A stretch of DNA of 64,000 nucleotides, taken from the NCBI RefSeq assembly GCF_030698175.1, contig NZ_JAUYNT010000006.1:1-64000 (forward strand), given 5' to 3'. The notes beneath the pieces are model-generated. The model was not told the DNA's origin. It saw nothing but the letters and a program-made list of their open reading frames with translations, and did no database searches. The position numbers were made by a program, and so were the translations under genes. Below, piece after piece: positions 1 to 9,291 of this stretch. This DNA comes from Pseudomonas sp. GTDB lineage: Bacteria; Pseudomonadota; Gammaproteobacteria; Pseudomonadales; Pseudomonadaceae. Positions within the stretch are counted from its first letter, which is position 1; each line of letters begins with the position of its first letter.

Positions 1-124
1 CTCGCGCAAAAACAGGCCCGGCCCTTCGGGTTGCGCGAGAAATGGCCCCCGCTGTTGTTGCAGGACTTGGCAAGGCAATACCCAGTCCCGGCGACCTGCG
101 CCCAACCGGGGGCCATTTCTCGCG
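1..124. repeat. Nested inverted repeats upstream of rapA
   Basis: Two overlapping inverted repeats are visible. A 9-bp arm at 1-9 pairs with 31-39. A perfect 18-bp arm at 34-51 (CGCGAGAAATGGCCCCCG) pairs with 107-124. Positions 34-39 belong to both, so the two structures exclude each other. No ORF covers the segment. It could be a REP-type element, the terminator of a gene left of the window, or an attenuator-like leader. No long T run follows either arm. Confidence 0.6.
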
Positions 125-255
125 GCAACACGGCTCGCGATGAAATGACAACAGACCCTGACTACACTTTTGACCTATAACCAGTCGGCAAGTGCCGTCG
201 CCCTGCGCACGGCGTTCCGTTACCATAGCCGGCTTTTTCACAGCGGGAGACAGGC

Positions 256-3099
256 ATGGCGCAGTATCAACCGGGGCAACGCTGGATCAGTGACAGCGAA
301 GCAGAATTGGGGCTAGGCACCGTACTGTCCGAAGATGGTCGGCTGCTTACCGTACTTTACCCGGCCACCGGCGAAACCCGCCAATATGCCACCCGCAACG
401 CACCGCTAACCCGCGTACGTTTCTCGCCGGGCGATGACATCACCCACTTTGAAGGCTGGAAGCTGACCGTGCAGGAAGTCGACGACGTCGATGGTCTGTT
501 GGTGTACCACGGGCTGAACGCCCAACACCAACCGGTGACCATGCCGGAAACCCAGCTGTCGAACTTTATTCAGTTCCGCCTGGCCAGTGACCGCCTGTTT
601 GCCGGGCAAATCGACCCACTGCCGTGGTTTCGCCTGCGCTACCAAACCCTCGGCCATGCTAGCCGGCTGCTGCAATCGAGCCTCTGGGGCCTGGGTGGCG
701 CCCGCGCCCAACCGATTGCGCACCAATTGCACATCGCCCGCGAAGTGGCCGACCGCAGCGCCCCACGAGTACTGCTGGCAGATGAAGTGGGCCTGGGTAA
801 AACCATCGAAGCCGGCTTAGTGATCCATCGCCAGCTGCTCTCGGGCCGCGCCAGCCGCGTGCTGATTCTGGTACCCGAGAACCTCCAGCATCAGTGGTTG
901 GTGGAAATGCGCCGGCGTTTCAATCTGCCGGTGGCCTTGTTCGACCGCGAGCGCTGCGCCGAAAGCGATGCCGACAACCCCTTCGAAGATACCCAGCTGG
1001 CGCTGGTCGCCCTGGAATGGCTGACCGACGACGACAAGGCCCAGGATTATCTGCTGGCCGCCGATTGGGATTTGCTGGTGGTCGATGAGGCCCACCATTT
1101 GGTCTGGCATCCCGAGCAAGCCAGCCGCGAATACGATCTGGTCGAGCGCCTGGCCCGGCAAATCGCCGGCGTATTGCTGCTAACCGCCACCCCGGAACAA
1201 CTGGGGCTGGACAGTCACTTCGCCCGTCTGCGCCTGCTCGACCCGGATCGTTTCCATGATCTGGCGGCCTTTCGCGCCGAGAGCGCGCAATACCAGCCGG
1301 TGGCCGAAGCGGTGCAAGAGTTGCTCGACCAAGGCAGCCTCAGCAAAAAAGCCCGCACGGCAATCCACGGCTTTCTCGGCAGTGCCGGCGATGAGTTATT
1401 GGCCGCCGTTGACAGTGGCGATGCCGAGGCCCGCGCGCGCATGGTCCGTGAGCTGCTCGACCGCCACGGCACCGGCCGGGTGTTGTTTCGCAACACCCGC
1501 TCGGCAGTGCGCGGTTTCCCCGAGAGGCAACTGCACCCCTACCCGCTGGCCTGCCCGGACGTCTACCTGGAACTGCCAGTAGGCGAGCATGCCGACCTCT
1601 ACCCGGAAGTCAGCTACCAGGCCCAGCCGGAGGCGAGCGAAGAACAGCGCTGGTGGCGTTTCGATCCGCGCGTCGAATGGCTGATCGACACCCTGAAGAT
1701 GCTGAAAAAGGTCAAGGTGCTGGTGATTTGCGCCCACGCCGAAACCGCCCTGGACCTGGAAGACGCCTTGCGCGTGCGCTCCGGGATTCTCGCCACGGTG
1801 TTCCACGAGGGCATGAATATCCTCGAACGGGACCGCGCCGCGGCTTATTTTGCCGACGAAGAATTCGGCGCCCAGGTGCTGATCTGCTCAGAAATCGGCA
1901 GTGAGGGGCGCAACTTCCAGTTCGCCCATCACCTGGTGTTGTTCGATCTGCCGGCCCACCCGGACCTGCTCGAGCAACGCATCGGCCGCCTCGACCGCAT
2001 CGGCCAGCAGCATACTATCCAGCTGCATGTGCCCTACCTGGAAAACAGCCCGCAAGAGCGGCTGTTCCAGTGGTATCACCAGGCGTTGAATGCCTTCTGC
2101 AACACCTGCCCGACCGGCAATGCCCTGCAGCATCAGTTCGGCCCACGGCTGCTGCCGCTGCTGGAAGCCGGCGATGACGGTGAATGGCAAGCCCTGGTGG
2201 ATGAGGCGCAAACCGAGCGCGTGCGCCTGGAAGGCGAACTGCACGCCGGCCGCGACCGTCTGCTGGAGCTTAACTCCGGCGGCGCCGGTGAAGGCGAGGC
2301 ACTGGTCGAAGCGATCCTCGAACAAGACGACGAGTACGCCCTGCCGATTTACATGGAGGCCTTGTTCGACGCTTTCGGTATCGACAGCGAAGACCATTCG
2401 GAAAACGCCCTGATCCTGCGTCCCAGCGAGAAAATGCTCGACGCCAGCTTCCCGCTCGGCGACGACGAAGGCGTGACCATCACCTACGACCGCGACCAGG
2501 CCCTGAGCCGCGAGGACATGCAGTTCCTCACCTGGGAACACCCGATGGTGCAAGGCGGCATGGACCTGGTGCTGTCCGGCTCGATGGGCAACACCGCCGT
2601 GGCGCTGATCAAAAACAAGGCGCTGAAACCCGGCACCGTGCTGCTGGAGCTGCTCTATGTCAGTGAAGTGGTGGCGCCCCGCGCCCTGCAACTGGGCCGC
2701 TACCTGCCGCCGGCGGCGCTGCGCTGCTTGCTCGACAACAACGGTAACGACCTGGCCAGCAAGGTCTCCTTCGAGACCCTCAGCGATCAGCTGGAAAGCG
2801 TACCGCGCGCCAGTGCCAACAAGTTTGTCCAAGCTCAGCGTGAGGTGCTTAATCCACAGATCAACGCCGGCGAAGCCAAGGTTGCGCCACGCCACGCCAC
2901 GCGGGTGGCCGAAGCCAAGCGCCGTTTGGCCGCCGATACCGAAGAAGAGCTGGCACGCCTGACCGCCCTGCAGGCGGTCAACCCCAGCGTGCGCACCAGC
3001 GAACTGGACGCCTTGCGCAAGCAACGCGAACAGGGTCTGGCGATGCTCGACAAGGCCGCGTTACGCCTGGAAGCCATCCGCGTGCTGGTCGCCGGCTAA
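256..3099 (+). CDS. rapA: RNA polymerase-associated ATPase RapA (SWI2/SNF2 family)
   Basis: 947 aa, the usual RapA/HepA length. RapA binds RNA polymerase core and uses ATP to recycle it after transcription. The N-terminal part (about 1-110) is the Tudor-like region. The helicase core has a Walker A segment [12 protein letters not shown] near residue 174 and a DEAHH box near 276. The C-terminal helicase half has the arginine-finger motif [11 protein letters not shown] near 575, followed by the RapA-specific C-terminal domain. The start at 256 has GGGAGA a few bases upstream. The gene stands alone and ends in a clear terminator at 3127-3170. Family assignment is firm. Confidence 0.96.
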   Translation: MAQYQPGQRWISDSEAELGLGTVLSEDGRLLTVLYPATGETRQYATRNAPLTRVRFSPGDDITHFEGWKLTVQEVDDVDGLLVYHGLNAQHQPVTMPETQLSNFIQFRLASDRLFAGQIDPLPWFRLRYQTLGHASRLLQSSLWGLGGARAQPIAHQLHIAREVADRSAPRVLLADEVGLGKTIEAGLVIHRQLLSGRASRVLILVPENLQHQWLVEMRRRFNLPVALFDRERCAESDADNPFEDTQLALVALEWLTDDDKAQDYLLAADWDLLVVDEAHHLVWHPEQASREYDLVERLARQIAGVLLLTATPEQLGLDSHFARLRLLDPDRFHDLAAFRAESAQYQPVAEAVQELLDQGSLSKKARTAIHGFLGSAGDELLAAVDSGDAEARARMVRELLDRHGTGRVLFRNTRSAVRGFPERQLHPYPLACPDVYLELPVGEHADLYPEVSYQAQPEASEEQRWWRFDPRVEWLIDTLKMLKKVKVLVICAHAETALDLEDALRVRSGILATVFHEGMNILERDRAAAYFADEEFGAQVLICSEIGSEGRNFQFAHHLVLFDLPAHPDLLEQRIGRLDRIGQQHTIQLHVPYLENSPQERLFQWYHQALNAFCNTCPTGNALQHQFGPRLLPLLEAGDDGEWQALVDEAQTERVRLEGELHAGRDRLLELNSGGAGEGEALVEAILEQDDEYALPIYMEALFDAFGIDSEDHSENALILRPSEKMLDASFPLGDDEGVTITYDRDQALSREDMQFLTWEHPMVQGGMDLVLSGSMGNTAVALIKNKALKPGTVLLELLYVSEVVAPRALQLGRYLPPAALRCLLDNNGNDLASKVSFETLSDQLESVPRASANKFVQAQREVLNPQINAGEAKVAPRHATRVAEAKRRLAADTEEELARLTALQAVNPSVRTSELDALRKQREQGLAMLDKAALRLEAIRVLVAG

Positions 3100-3126
3100 G
3101 TCGTCGCAACCGTAATAGGCAGCACT

Positions 3127-3170
3127 AAAACCGGGCACTTTCGCAGCTAGCGTGAATGCCCGGTTTTTTA
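3127..3170 (+). terminator. Rho-independent terminator of rapA
   Basis: An 11-bp stem (AAAACCGGGCA at 3127-3137 with TGCCCGGTTTT at 3157-3167) is followed by more T residues, 28 bases after the rapA stop codon. Confidence 0.85.
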
Positions 3171-3234
3171 GTTAATCGCCGTACTGGTCAACTAGCCGCG
3201 TAAAGACCGAACAACTTAGGAGCCTGTAAAAACG

Positions 3235-3768
3235 ATGAATTTCCTTCTTCTTTCCGGCAGCTTTCACCGCGCCAGTTTTTCCCAAGCGCTGCTGCACTTC
3301 GTGGCCGAGCAACTGCCCGAACATCAGACAGCTACCCCCGACCTCAGGGAGCTGCCGTTTTATTGCCAGGATATCGAGGGCGACCAGCGGCCGGCACAGG
3401 TGCTGAAGTTCCTCGAACAGGTCAGCTGGGCCGACGCGCTGATTATCTGCACGCCCGAGTACAACCACAGCATTCCCGCCGTACTGAAGAACGCCATCGA
3501 CTGGGCCTCACGCCCGGCGTTCAAGTCGCCACTGAAAGACAAGCCGGTCACCTTTATCACCCAGGCCAACAGCCCGGTGGGCGGCGCCAGGGCTCAGGCG
3601 CACCTCAAGCTGGTGTTCGACTCCACCCTGTCGCGCATTCATATGTGCCACGAAATGATGATCGCCGCAGTTGAGCAAAAATTCGACCAACACCTGAGTC
3701 TGACCGATGAGCACAGCCAGGTACGCATCCGCCGACACCTGCACGATTTCATTGAGTTTATTGGCTAA
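3235..3768 (+). CDS. NADPH-dependent FMN reductase family protein
   Basis: 177 aa flavodoxin-fold protein of the NADPH-dependent FMN/quinone/chromate reductase family (PF03358). It starts with a beta strand and the phosphate-binding loop LLSGSFHRASFSQAL. The central signature TPEYNHSIPAVLKNAIDW (about residues 73-90) is the usual flavin-contacting segment of this family. Such proteins reduce FMN, quinones or azo and chromate compounds with NAD(P)H in the cytoplasm. The physiological substrate cannot be read from sequence. The start is supported by TTAGGAG upstream of 3235. It stands apart from rapA behind that gene's terminator. Confidence 0.88.
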   Translation: MNFLLLSGSFHRASFSQALLHFVAEQLPEHQTATPDLRELPFYCQDIEGDQRPAQVLKFLEQVSWADALIICTPEYNHSIPAVLKNAIDWASRPAFKSPLKDKPVTFITQANSPVGGARAQAHLKLVFDSTLSRIHMCHEMMIAAVEQKFDQHLSLTDEHSQVRIRRHLHDFIEFIG

Positions 3769-3929
3769 GGTCGACGAGCCGCCGTCCGTACGAGTCAATA
3801 CAACCCTTAGTGCCCAGCCCTGCGCACGTCATAAAGCACCGATAAATACTGCTAGGCTTAGGGCCCGCGCCCGCCTCGCGTGGTGTGCAGTGCAGCTCTG
3901 CCATTTGCCGCTACCACAGGAGTTAAGCC

Positions 3930-4337
3930 ATGCAACAACACAGCATCACCCTGGTCCAGGACTCATGGCAAAAGGTTGCCGCCATTGCCCCGCAAGCGGC
4001 CGAGCTGTTTTATCAAAACCTGTTTGACGCCGATCCCAGCCTGAAACCGCTGTTTAAAGGCGCGATGCCCGAGCAAGGCAAAAAGCTCATGCAGATGATC
4101 GGCGCCGCCGTCGGCAAGCTGAATGATTTGCCCGCGTTAGTGCCGATCCTGCAAGGTCTGGGTAAACGCCATGCCGGCTACGGCGTGGAAGACTCGCACT
4201 ACCAAACCGTCGGCGCGGCACTGCTAAAAACCCTGGGCCAAGGCTTGGGTGCGGACTTTACCGAAGAGGTTAAAAACGCCTGGACGGCGGTTTATACGGT
4301 TATGGCCGACGTCATGGTGGCCGCCGCAAAACCTTAA
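3930..4337 (+). CDS. Single-domain bacterial globin (Vitreoscilla haemoglobin-like)
   Basis: 135 aa globin of the Vgb/flavohaemoglobin-globin type without the reductase domain. The E-helix region and the proximal-histidine segment KRHAGYGVEDSHY (about residues 83-95) are recognisable, and the C-terminal helix is complete. Family members bind O2 or NO through haem b, supporting oxygen delivery or NO detoxification. No ferredoxin-reductase partner is encoded next to it, so it must rely on another reductase. CAGGAG precedes the ATG with good spacing. It appears monocistronic. The converging pseudouridine synthase ends 37 bp downstream. Confidence 0.88.
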   Translation: MQQHSITLVQDSWQKVAAIAPQAAELFYQNLFDADPSLKPLFKGAMPEQGKKLMQMIGAAVGKLNDLPALVPILQGLGKRHAGYGVEDSHYQTVGAALLKTLGQGLGADFTEEVKNAWTAVYTVMADVMVAAAKP

Positions 4338-4374
4338 AGCCGCTGCAGCGTGCCGCACTCCGGCGGCCGCTGCA

Positions 4375-5271
4375 TCACCAGGTCAAACTGAGCTGACTGT
4401 CAAAGCGTCGCTCAGTACCGCTCAGCGGGTCGGTAAACTGCAGGCTTTGCGCCAGCAACTTGAGCGGCAAGCGGTAATCATCAGTGGCATCTGCCGCTAC
4501 TTTTAACTGCGGATAGAAGGGATCATTGCAAATCCCTGCGCCAAGCGCCGCCATATGCACCCGCAGCTGATGTTTTTTGCCCGTCACTGGATACAAGGCG
4601 TAACGGCACAAGCCCCCTCTGGATTCGCGCACCTCGATGCGGGTTTCAGTATTGGCGCTGCCGGCCACTTCCTGCATCAGAAAAAACGGCTCGGCGCCGG
4701 CCAAACGGCTCTGCCGTACCTGCGGAAACTGCAACTGCGGCAACGCCGGCGCAATGGCCTCGTAGCACTTAGTAATCCGCCTATCCCGAAACAACGCCTG
4801 ATAACTGTCGCGCGTTTGCGGGTTGGCCGAAAACAACACCAGACCCGCGGTTAAACGATCGATGCGATGGATAGGCACCAACTGCGGATTACCCAACCGC
4901 CGAACCAAGCGCGCCAACAGGGTTTGCTCGACATAACTGCCGGACGGGGTGACCGGCAAAAAATGCGGTTTATCGGCCACCACCAGATGCTCATCGGCGT
5001 ACAGGATGGTCTCGATAAAAGGCACTTCGATTTCCTGCGCCACTTCGCGAAAGTACTGCACCCGCAAGCCGACTTTATAAGCCGCGAACGGACCAATCGG
5101 CAGACCGTCGGCGCCGAGCACCCGGCCACGGGCCATGCGATCCAGCCAGACCTCGCGGCTGATACTGGCAAAGTGCGCGCACAAACAATCAAGCACACTG
5201 CTCCAGTTGCCTTGCGGCAAGTGCAGCGTGCTCGGTCTTGGGCCAACTGGGTTAGGCAATGCGACTGACAT
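4375..5271 (-). CDS. RluA-family RNA pseudouridine synthase
   Basis: 298 aa. The catalytic signature HRIDRLTAGLVLF lies near residue 135, with the conserved aspartate that attacks uridine. It is followed by the family motifs KCYEAI and GKKHQLRVHM. These enzymes isomerise specific uridines in rRNA or tRNA to pseudouridine. The RNA target is not evident. An S4-like N-terminal region (about 25-75) precedes the catalytic domain. The arrangement resembles the RluA/TruC branch, but I would not assign a numbered Rlu name. It is followed on the same strand by no close gene and converges on the globin gene. Confidence 0.9.
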   Translation of the reverse strand: MSVALPNPVGPRPSTLHLPQGNWSSVLDCLCAHFASISREVWLDRMARGRVLGADGLPIGPFAAYKVGLRVQYFREVAQEIEVPFIETILYADEHLVVADKPHFLPVTPSGSYVEQTLLARLVRRLGNPQLVPIHRIDRLTAGLVLFSANPQTRDSYQALFRDRRITKCYEAIAPALPQLQFPQVRQSRLAGAEPFFLMQEVAGSANTETRIEVRESRGGLCRYALYPVTGKKHQLRVHMAALGAGICNDPFYPQLKVAADATDDYRLPLKLLAQSLQFTDPLSGTERRFDSQLSLTW

Positions 5272-5317
5272 GATTCAACTCGGACCGGGTAACTTAACCA
5301 ACGGCAAACGCTGACAA

Positions 5318-5668
5318 TTAAACCGCCGGCTCGGTTTGCTCTTCACCATCATCGTCATTACTGGCGCAGATGGCGTCCAGACAATGAATGCGCTGCTCGC
5401 CGTTGCTGTCATGCAGCGTCCAGCACTGACTAGGCTGATCCAACTGGGCTGCCAACACCGCCGCAACGCTGAAGCTCCACACCCGGCGCGTGCGGCCATC
5501 CATGCACTCTACCTTCAGTAACGGTAGCTCTAGACCTGCAGCCGTTTGCGCAAGCGCCAGAGCCGCCGGTTCAAGACTGAACTGCCAAGCATGCAAGTCG
5601 TTGATTAACAGCATGTCTGCCGACTGCAGCGCCTCCAGCAGGGAGTTAGGAGTACCCGTCATAGCCAT
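5318..5668 (-). CDS. Conserved hypothetical protein
   Basis: 116 aa acidic protein with no signal peptide or membrane segment. It looks like a compact alpha/beta domain (ADMLLINDLHAWQFSL near the start) and ends in an acidic tail (DDDGEEQTE). I do not recognise a characterised family. The coding frame has normal local codon use, and the gene sits 46 bp upstream of the pseudouridine synthase start on the same strand, so they may be co-transcribed. The ATG at 5668 is the first in frame. A second methionine at residue 3 is an alternative start. Confidence 0.7.
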   Translation of the reverse strand: MAMTGTPNSLLEALQSADMLLINDLHAWQFSLEPAALALAQTAAGLELPLLKVECMDGRTRRVWSFSVAAVLAAQLDQPSQCWTLHDSNGEQRIHCLDAICASNDDDGEEQTEPAV

Positions 5669-5896
5669 CGCCTCGTCAAAATCAAGAGGCGCATGATAGA
5701 GGCAGATGTAACGCAGGTCGAATCAAGGCAACCACAGGCACAGAAAGACCTTATTACCAACGCGGATGCTTTTGTTTATCAGTGCGCAATTTAAACAATC
5801 ACCGACGGCCGGAAATGGTCAACACTGGTCAGATCCGTGACAATACCAATTGACCAGCATTAATCCGGCCCAAGCAACAGATCAACCAACATCTTA

Positions 5897-5924
5897 GGAA
5901 CGATTTGTCTTGAGTGGAGTCAAA
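5897..5924 (+). promoter_or_regulatory. Sigma-E/AlgU-type promoter upstream of amrZ
   Basis: GGAACGA at 5897-5903 and GTCAAA at 5919-5924 are separated by 15 bases. This matches the extracytoplasmic sigma-E/AlgU layout GGAACTT-N15-GTCAAA closely. Transcription would start about 50-55 bp before the amrZ ATG. In P. aeruginosa amrZ (algZ) is transcribed from an AlgU-dependent promoter, so the match is biologically consistent. Confidence 0.72.
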
Positions 5925-5984
5925 GTAGTAGCGATTCACTAGCCTTTTGCCAGTATCGCTTTAATGAACTAACCGGCCTAAAAT

Positions 5985-6311
5985 ATGCGCCCTATGAAAC
6001 AGGCTATCTTCTCCAGCCGCACGGCTGACAAATTTGTGGTGCGTTTGCCCGACGGAATGCGTGAGCGCATTGCCGATGTGGCGCGCAATCATCACCGCAG
6101 CATGAACTCGGAAATTATCTCGCGCCTTGAGCAGAGTTTATTTCACGAAGGAGTGCTTGGCGGTGGCTCACCCCTGCAACTTGATAGCGCCGAGCTTTCG
6201 ATCCACGAGCACGAATTGCTGCAGCGTTTCAGACAACTGTCACGCCGCCAGCAAAATGCTTTGGTTGCGCTAATTGCTCATGACAGCGAGCTGGCGGCTG
6301 AAACCGTCTAA
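5985..6311 (+). CDS. amrZ: Ribbon-helix-helix regulator AmrZ (alginate and motility)
   Basis: 108 aa Arc-type ribbon-helix-helix protein. The sequence follows P. aeruginosa AmrZ closely from my memory: a short flexible arm, the DNA-contacting strand [14 protein letters not shown] (K16, V18 and R20 face the major groove), the helix [15 protein letters not shown], and the C-terminal tetramerisation region ending with [18 protein letters not shown]. AmrZ represses flagellar genes and activates alginate and other exopolysaccharide or c-di-GMP genes. It is preceded by an AlgU-like promoter and followed by a shared terminator with the converging mgtE. Confidence 0.94.
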   Translation: MRPMKQAIFSSRTADKFVVRLPDGMRERIADVARNHHRSMNSEIISRLEQSLFHEGVLGGGSPLQLDSAELSIHEHELLQRFRQLSRRQQNALVALIAHDSELAAETV

Positions 6312-6315
6312 TCAT

Positions 6316-6362
6316 TCAGGCATAAAAAAACCGGTAAAATATGCCGGTTTTTTTATGCCTGA
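6316..6362. terminator. Bidirectional terminator between amrZ and mgtE
   Basis: A 19-bp perfect stem (6316-6334 with 6344-6362) around a 9-base loop has A/T runs on both sides. It can therefore terminate the converging amrZ (+) and mgtE (-) transcripts. Confidence 0.9.
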
Positions 6363-6403
6363 AGCGGTGCCAGCAACGCTCTAGCTGGCGCCCGTTATAG
6401 CGA

Positions 6404-7846
6404 CTACAAGAGAAATATTGTCGCCATCCCCAAGAAAATAAAGAATCCACCACTGTCGGTGACTGCCGTAATCATCACACTAGAGCCCATTGCCGGGTCA
6501 CGACCAAGTTTGGCCAGCGTCATGGGAATCAACACCCCCATCAAAGCTGCCAACAGCAGGTTGAGCGTCATCGCCCCAGTCATCACCAAGCCCAGCGCTA
6601 AATTGTCATAGAGCAAGAACGACACCAGGCCAATCACGCCCCCCCAAAGCAAGCCATTGACCAGCGAGACACCCAGTTCTTTGCGCACCAAACGCGACGT
6701 ATTGCCTGCACCCATTTGGTCAAGTGCCATGGCCCGCACAATCATGGTTATGGTCTGATTACCCGAATTGCCACCGATGCCGGCGACAATCGGCATCAGC
6801 GCCGCCAAGGCCACCAATTTCTCAATCGAGCCATCAAACAAACCAATCACGCGTGAGGCGATAAACGCCGTAATCAGATTCAGCGCCAACCAAGCCCAGC
6901 GGTTACGCACCGACTTCCAGACCGAAGCGAAGATGTCTTCTTCCTCACGCAGACCGGCCATGTTCAGTACTTCGCTTTCGCTTTCTTCGCGAATCAGGTC
7001 GACCATTTCATCGATGGTCAGACGACCGATCAGCTTGCCGTTTTTGTCGACCACCGGCGCCGAGATCAGGTCATAGCGCTCAAACGCTTGCGCCGCATCG
7101 TAGGCATCCTCGTCCGGGCCAAAGCTCACCGGATCACTGGCCATCACATCAATCACACGACGCTCAGGATCATTCACCAACAGCCGCTTAACCGGCAGCA
7201 CGCCTTTGAGCACACCGTTGTAATCGACCACGAAGAGTTTGTCGGTGTGCCCTGGCAGCTCTTTGAGCCGGCGCAGGTAGCGCAACACCACTTCAAGACT
7301 GACATCCTCACGGATGGTCACCATCTCGAAGTCCATCAAGGCGCCGACTTGATCCTCTTCATAAGACAACGCCGAACGCACGCGAGCACGCTGCTGCGCG
7401 TCGAGGGTTTCCATCAGCTCATGCACGACGTCACGCGGCAATTCTGGCGCCAGGTCGGCCAGCTCGTCGGCGTCCATCTCCTTGGCGGCTGCCAACAGCT
7501 CGTGATCGTCCATGTCGGCGATCAGTGTTTCGCGAACCGAGTCGGAAACCTCAAGCAGAATATCGCCGTCGCGTTCAACCTTGACCAGCTGCCAAACAGC
7601 CAAACGATCAACTAACGGCAAGGCTTCGAGGATATGGGCAACGTCAGCCGAGTGCAGCTGATCAAGCCGGCGCTGCAACTCAGCGAGGTTTTGTCGATGG
7701 ACTAGGTTTTCAACCAGATCATGGTGCTGGCCTTCCTGACGATGCGTCAGGCCTTCGACCAGGCGATGCCGGTGCAGCAACTCGACCACCTGGGCCAGTC
7801 GCTCCTGCAGGCTTTCTTGCGGTTTTTTTGCTTCTACTTCAGTCAT
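6404..7846 (-). CDS. mgtE: Magnesium transporter MgtE
   Basis: 480 aa. The order is an N-terminal superhelical domain (about 25-140), two CBS domains (about 145-275) and five C-terminal membrane helices (about 290-480). The last contain the pore segments LMPIVAGIGGNSGNQ and MAMDQ-type loops typical of MgtE. It is a Mg2+-gated channel in the inner membrane, closed when Mg2+ fills the N/CBS interface. I chose the ATG at 7846 because GGTGGAG lies just upstream. A GTG at 7858 is in frame but would use that ribosome site as coding sequence. It converges on amrZ. Confidence 0.93.
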   Translation of the reverse strand: MTEVEAKKPQESLQERLAQVVELLHRHRLVEGLTHRQEGQHHDLVENLVHRQNLAELQRRLDQLHSADVAHILEALPLVDRLAVWQLVKVERDGDILLEVSDSVRETLIADMDDHELLAAAKEMDADELADLAPELPRDVVHELMETLDAQQRARVRSALSYEEDQVGALMDFEMVTIREDVSLEVVLRYLRRLKELPGHTDKLFVVDYNGVLKGVLPVKRLLVNDPERRVIDVMASDPVSFGPDEDAYDAAQAFERYDLISAPVVDKNGKLIGRLTIDEMVDLIREESESEVLNMAGLREEEDIFASVWKSVRNRWAWLALNLITAFIASRVIGLFDGSIEKLVALAALMPIVAGIGGNSGNQTITMIVRAMALDQMGAGNTSRLVRKELGVSLVNGLLWGGVIGLVSFLLYDNLALGLVMTGAMTLNLLLAALMGVLIPMTLAKLGRDPAMGSSVMITAVTDSGGFFIFLGMATIFLL

Positions 7847-8163
7847 GGCGCACTCCACCCCCAGCAGCGGGCACGCCGACGGGGTTCAATCAGTCAATAC
7901 GCAATTGCGCAATCGAGGTTTAAAGCTACTACTGGGTAAGTCCATGGTGGTATTCCACAAGCCCCGGCGGGGCTGACAGCGCAATGATAACACCGCGTAA
8001 CCGTCTGACGCCTGACAAAACTGGCGATAACAAGCGTTTTCAGCGCACAACAGAGCGCTGCAATAGCACTTCTACTACGACACCAAACCTCAACTTGAAA
8101 GCACCACTGGCAAGCCGCAAAACAACCACTAAACTGCAAAGCAACCGTCAAGGAGGACGCCCC

Positions 8164-8664
8164 ATGCAAGGACTGCTACGCGCGGCATTTTGCGCAAGCT
8201 TGTTTTACTCATCCAACCCAACCCTGGCCGCCAACGTCTACCGCTGCGAAGACGGCAACGGCCATATCACCTACACCTTGCAAGGCTGTGCGACCAACCA
8301 GCAACTGCAGGTGCAAAATGCTGACAACCCAAGACCCGGCAAGGGCAAACCGGTGCCGCTAGCCAAAAGCCAAAAACATCCACGGCGCAGCAAGGCGCAC
8401 AAAAGCCAAGAGCAACAATTGGTAGTAGTTGGCGAGCATCAAGATGGTTGCGGCAATAAGCTCACCGGCAGCGCCCGACGCAGCGCAATGATTAACCATC
8501 AAGTGCGCGGCGGCATGACCCTGAAAGACGTCGAGAGCGCCCTCGGCAAACCGGACAAAATAACCAGCCATAATGGCCAGATGCGTTATCTGTATCGCGA
8601 CAAAGAAGGCAACAGCAAGCAGGTGAGCTTTGATGAGAACGGCTGCGTGCGCAGCAAACGCTAG
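8164..8664 (+). CDS. Periplasmic hypothetical with DUF4124-like N-terminus
   Basis: 166 aa. The start at 8164 follows AAGGAGG at ideal spacing; longer in-frame upstream extensions lack such a site. The N-terminus is a Sec signal peptide (cleavage about after TLAA). It is followed by a DUF4124-like segment NVYRCEDGNGHITYTLQGC with paired cysteines, a basic linker, and a C-terminal domain with GMTLKDVESALGKPDK that resembles the repeat of SmpA/OmlA-type lipoproteins. The role is unknown. It ends in the terminator at 8724-8758. Confidence 0.75.
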   Translation: MQGLLRAAFCASLFYSSNPTLAANVYRCEDGNGHITYTLQGCATNQQLQVQNADNPRPGKGKPVPLAKSQKHPRRSKAHKSQEQQLVVVGEHQDGCGNKLTGSARRSAMINHQVRGGMTLKDVESALGKPDKITSHNGQMRYLYRDKEGNSKQVSFDENGCVRSKR

Positions 8665-8723
8665 GCTCACGCGAGAAAGCCCGGAATCGAGCCTTCTACG
8701 CTCAACAATTTTTGGACAAAGAA

Positions 8724-8758
8724 AAAGGGCTTGCATCGCTGCAAGCCCTTTCTTTATT
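8724..8758. terminator. Bidirectional terminator (hypothetical gene / tRNA operon)
   Basis: An 11-bp stem (AAAGGGCTTGC at 8724-8734 with GCAAGCCCTTT at 8741-8751) is flanked by T-rich sequence on the plus side and by an A-rich stretch that reads as T on the minus strand. It can end both the plus-strand hypothetical gene and the minus-strand tRNA transcript. Confidence 0.8.
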
Positions 8759-8835
8759 TGGTGCACTCAGGTGGATTCGAACCACCGACCGCTCGGTTCG
8801 TAGCCGAGTACTCTATCCAGCTGAGCTATGAGTGC
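8759..8835 (-). tRNA. tRNA-Arg (ACG)
   Basis: 77 nt including encoded CCA. Acceptor stem GCACTCA/TGAGTGC, D-arm, anticodon stem CTCGG/CCGAG with loop CTACGAA (anticodon ACG, read as ICG after deamination), and T-arm GGTGG-TTCGAAT-CCACC are all present. It is the distal copy of two identical genes. Confidence 0.96.
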
Positions 8836-8948
8836 ATTAGCGCTTTTTAACCAGATCACCGCTGGCTGAAACAATCTAATGAGCCAATCAGCCTCATCGA
8901 TCTTACTCGTGCCTCATCGCCGTAAACGCAACGACTGAAACAACAATA

Positions 8949-9025
8949 TGGTGCACTCAGGTGGATTCGAACCACCGACCGCTCGGTTCGTAGCCGAGTA
9001 CTCTATCCAGCTGAGCTATGAGTGC
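8949..9025 (-). tRNA. tRNA-Arg (ACG), second identical copy
   Basis: 77 nt with encoded CCA, identical in sequence to the copy at 8759-8835 and 113 bp upstream of it on the same strand. Anticodon ACG. A reading frame that crosses the antisense of this gene (starting at 8948) is an artefact. Confidence 0.96.
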
Positions 9026-9139
9026 ATCAACCCTGCGCATTATAGCCTTCGAAACTTCAAAATCAAGCAAAACCATATAAGTTTCAACAACTTACAGATA
9101 AAGCTAGAAAAATCAGCACTACCTCTACAACACAAATAA

Positions 9140-9230
9140 TGGCGGAGAAGGGGGGATTCGAACCCCCGACACCCTTATGAGATGTACTCCCTTAGCAGGG
9201 GAGCGCCTTCGGCCACTCGGCCACCTCTCC
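9140..9230 (-). tRNA. tRNA-Ser (GCT)
   Basis: 91 nt with encoded CCA and the long variable arm typical of class II tRNAs. Acceptor stem GGAGAGG/CTTCTCC with one G-U pair, anticodon stem CTCCC/GGGAG with loop CTGCTAA (anticodon GCT). It lies 61 bp downstream of rsmA on the same strand, the same order as in P. aeruginosa. Confidence 0.96.
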
Positions 9231-9291
9231 GCAACACGGGGCGTATCTTAACCGCGTTTTTACCGTTTGCAAAGCCAAAAATTGATAAAAA

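Noticed and set aside
8948..9139. A plus-strand frame starting MVHSGGFEPPTARF
   Set aside because: It is the antisense of tRNA-Arg (8949-9025), a classic false ORF; the translated start is tRNA sequence.
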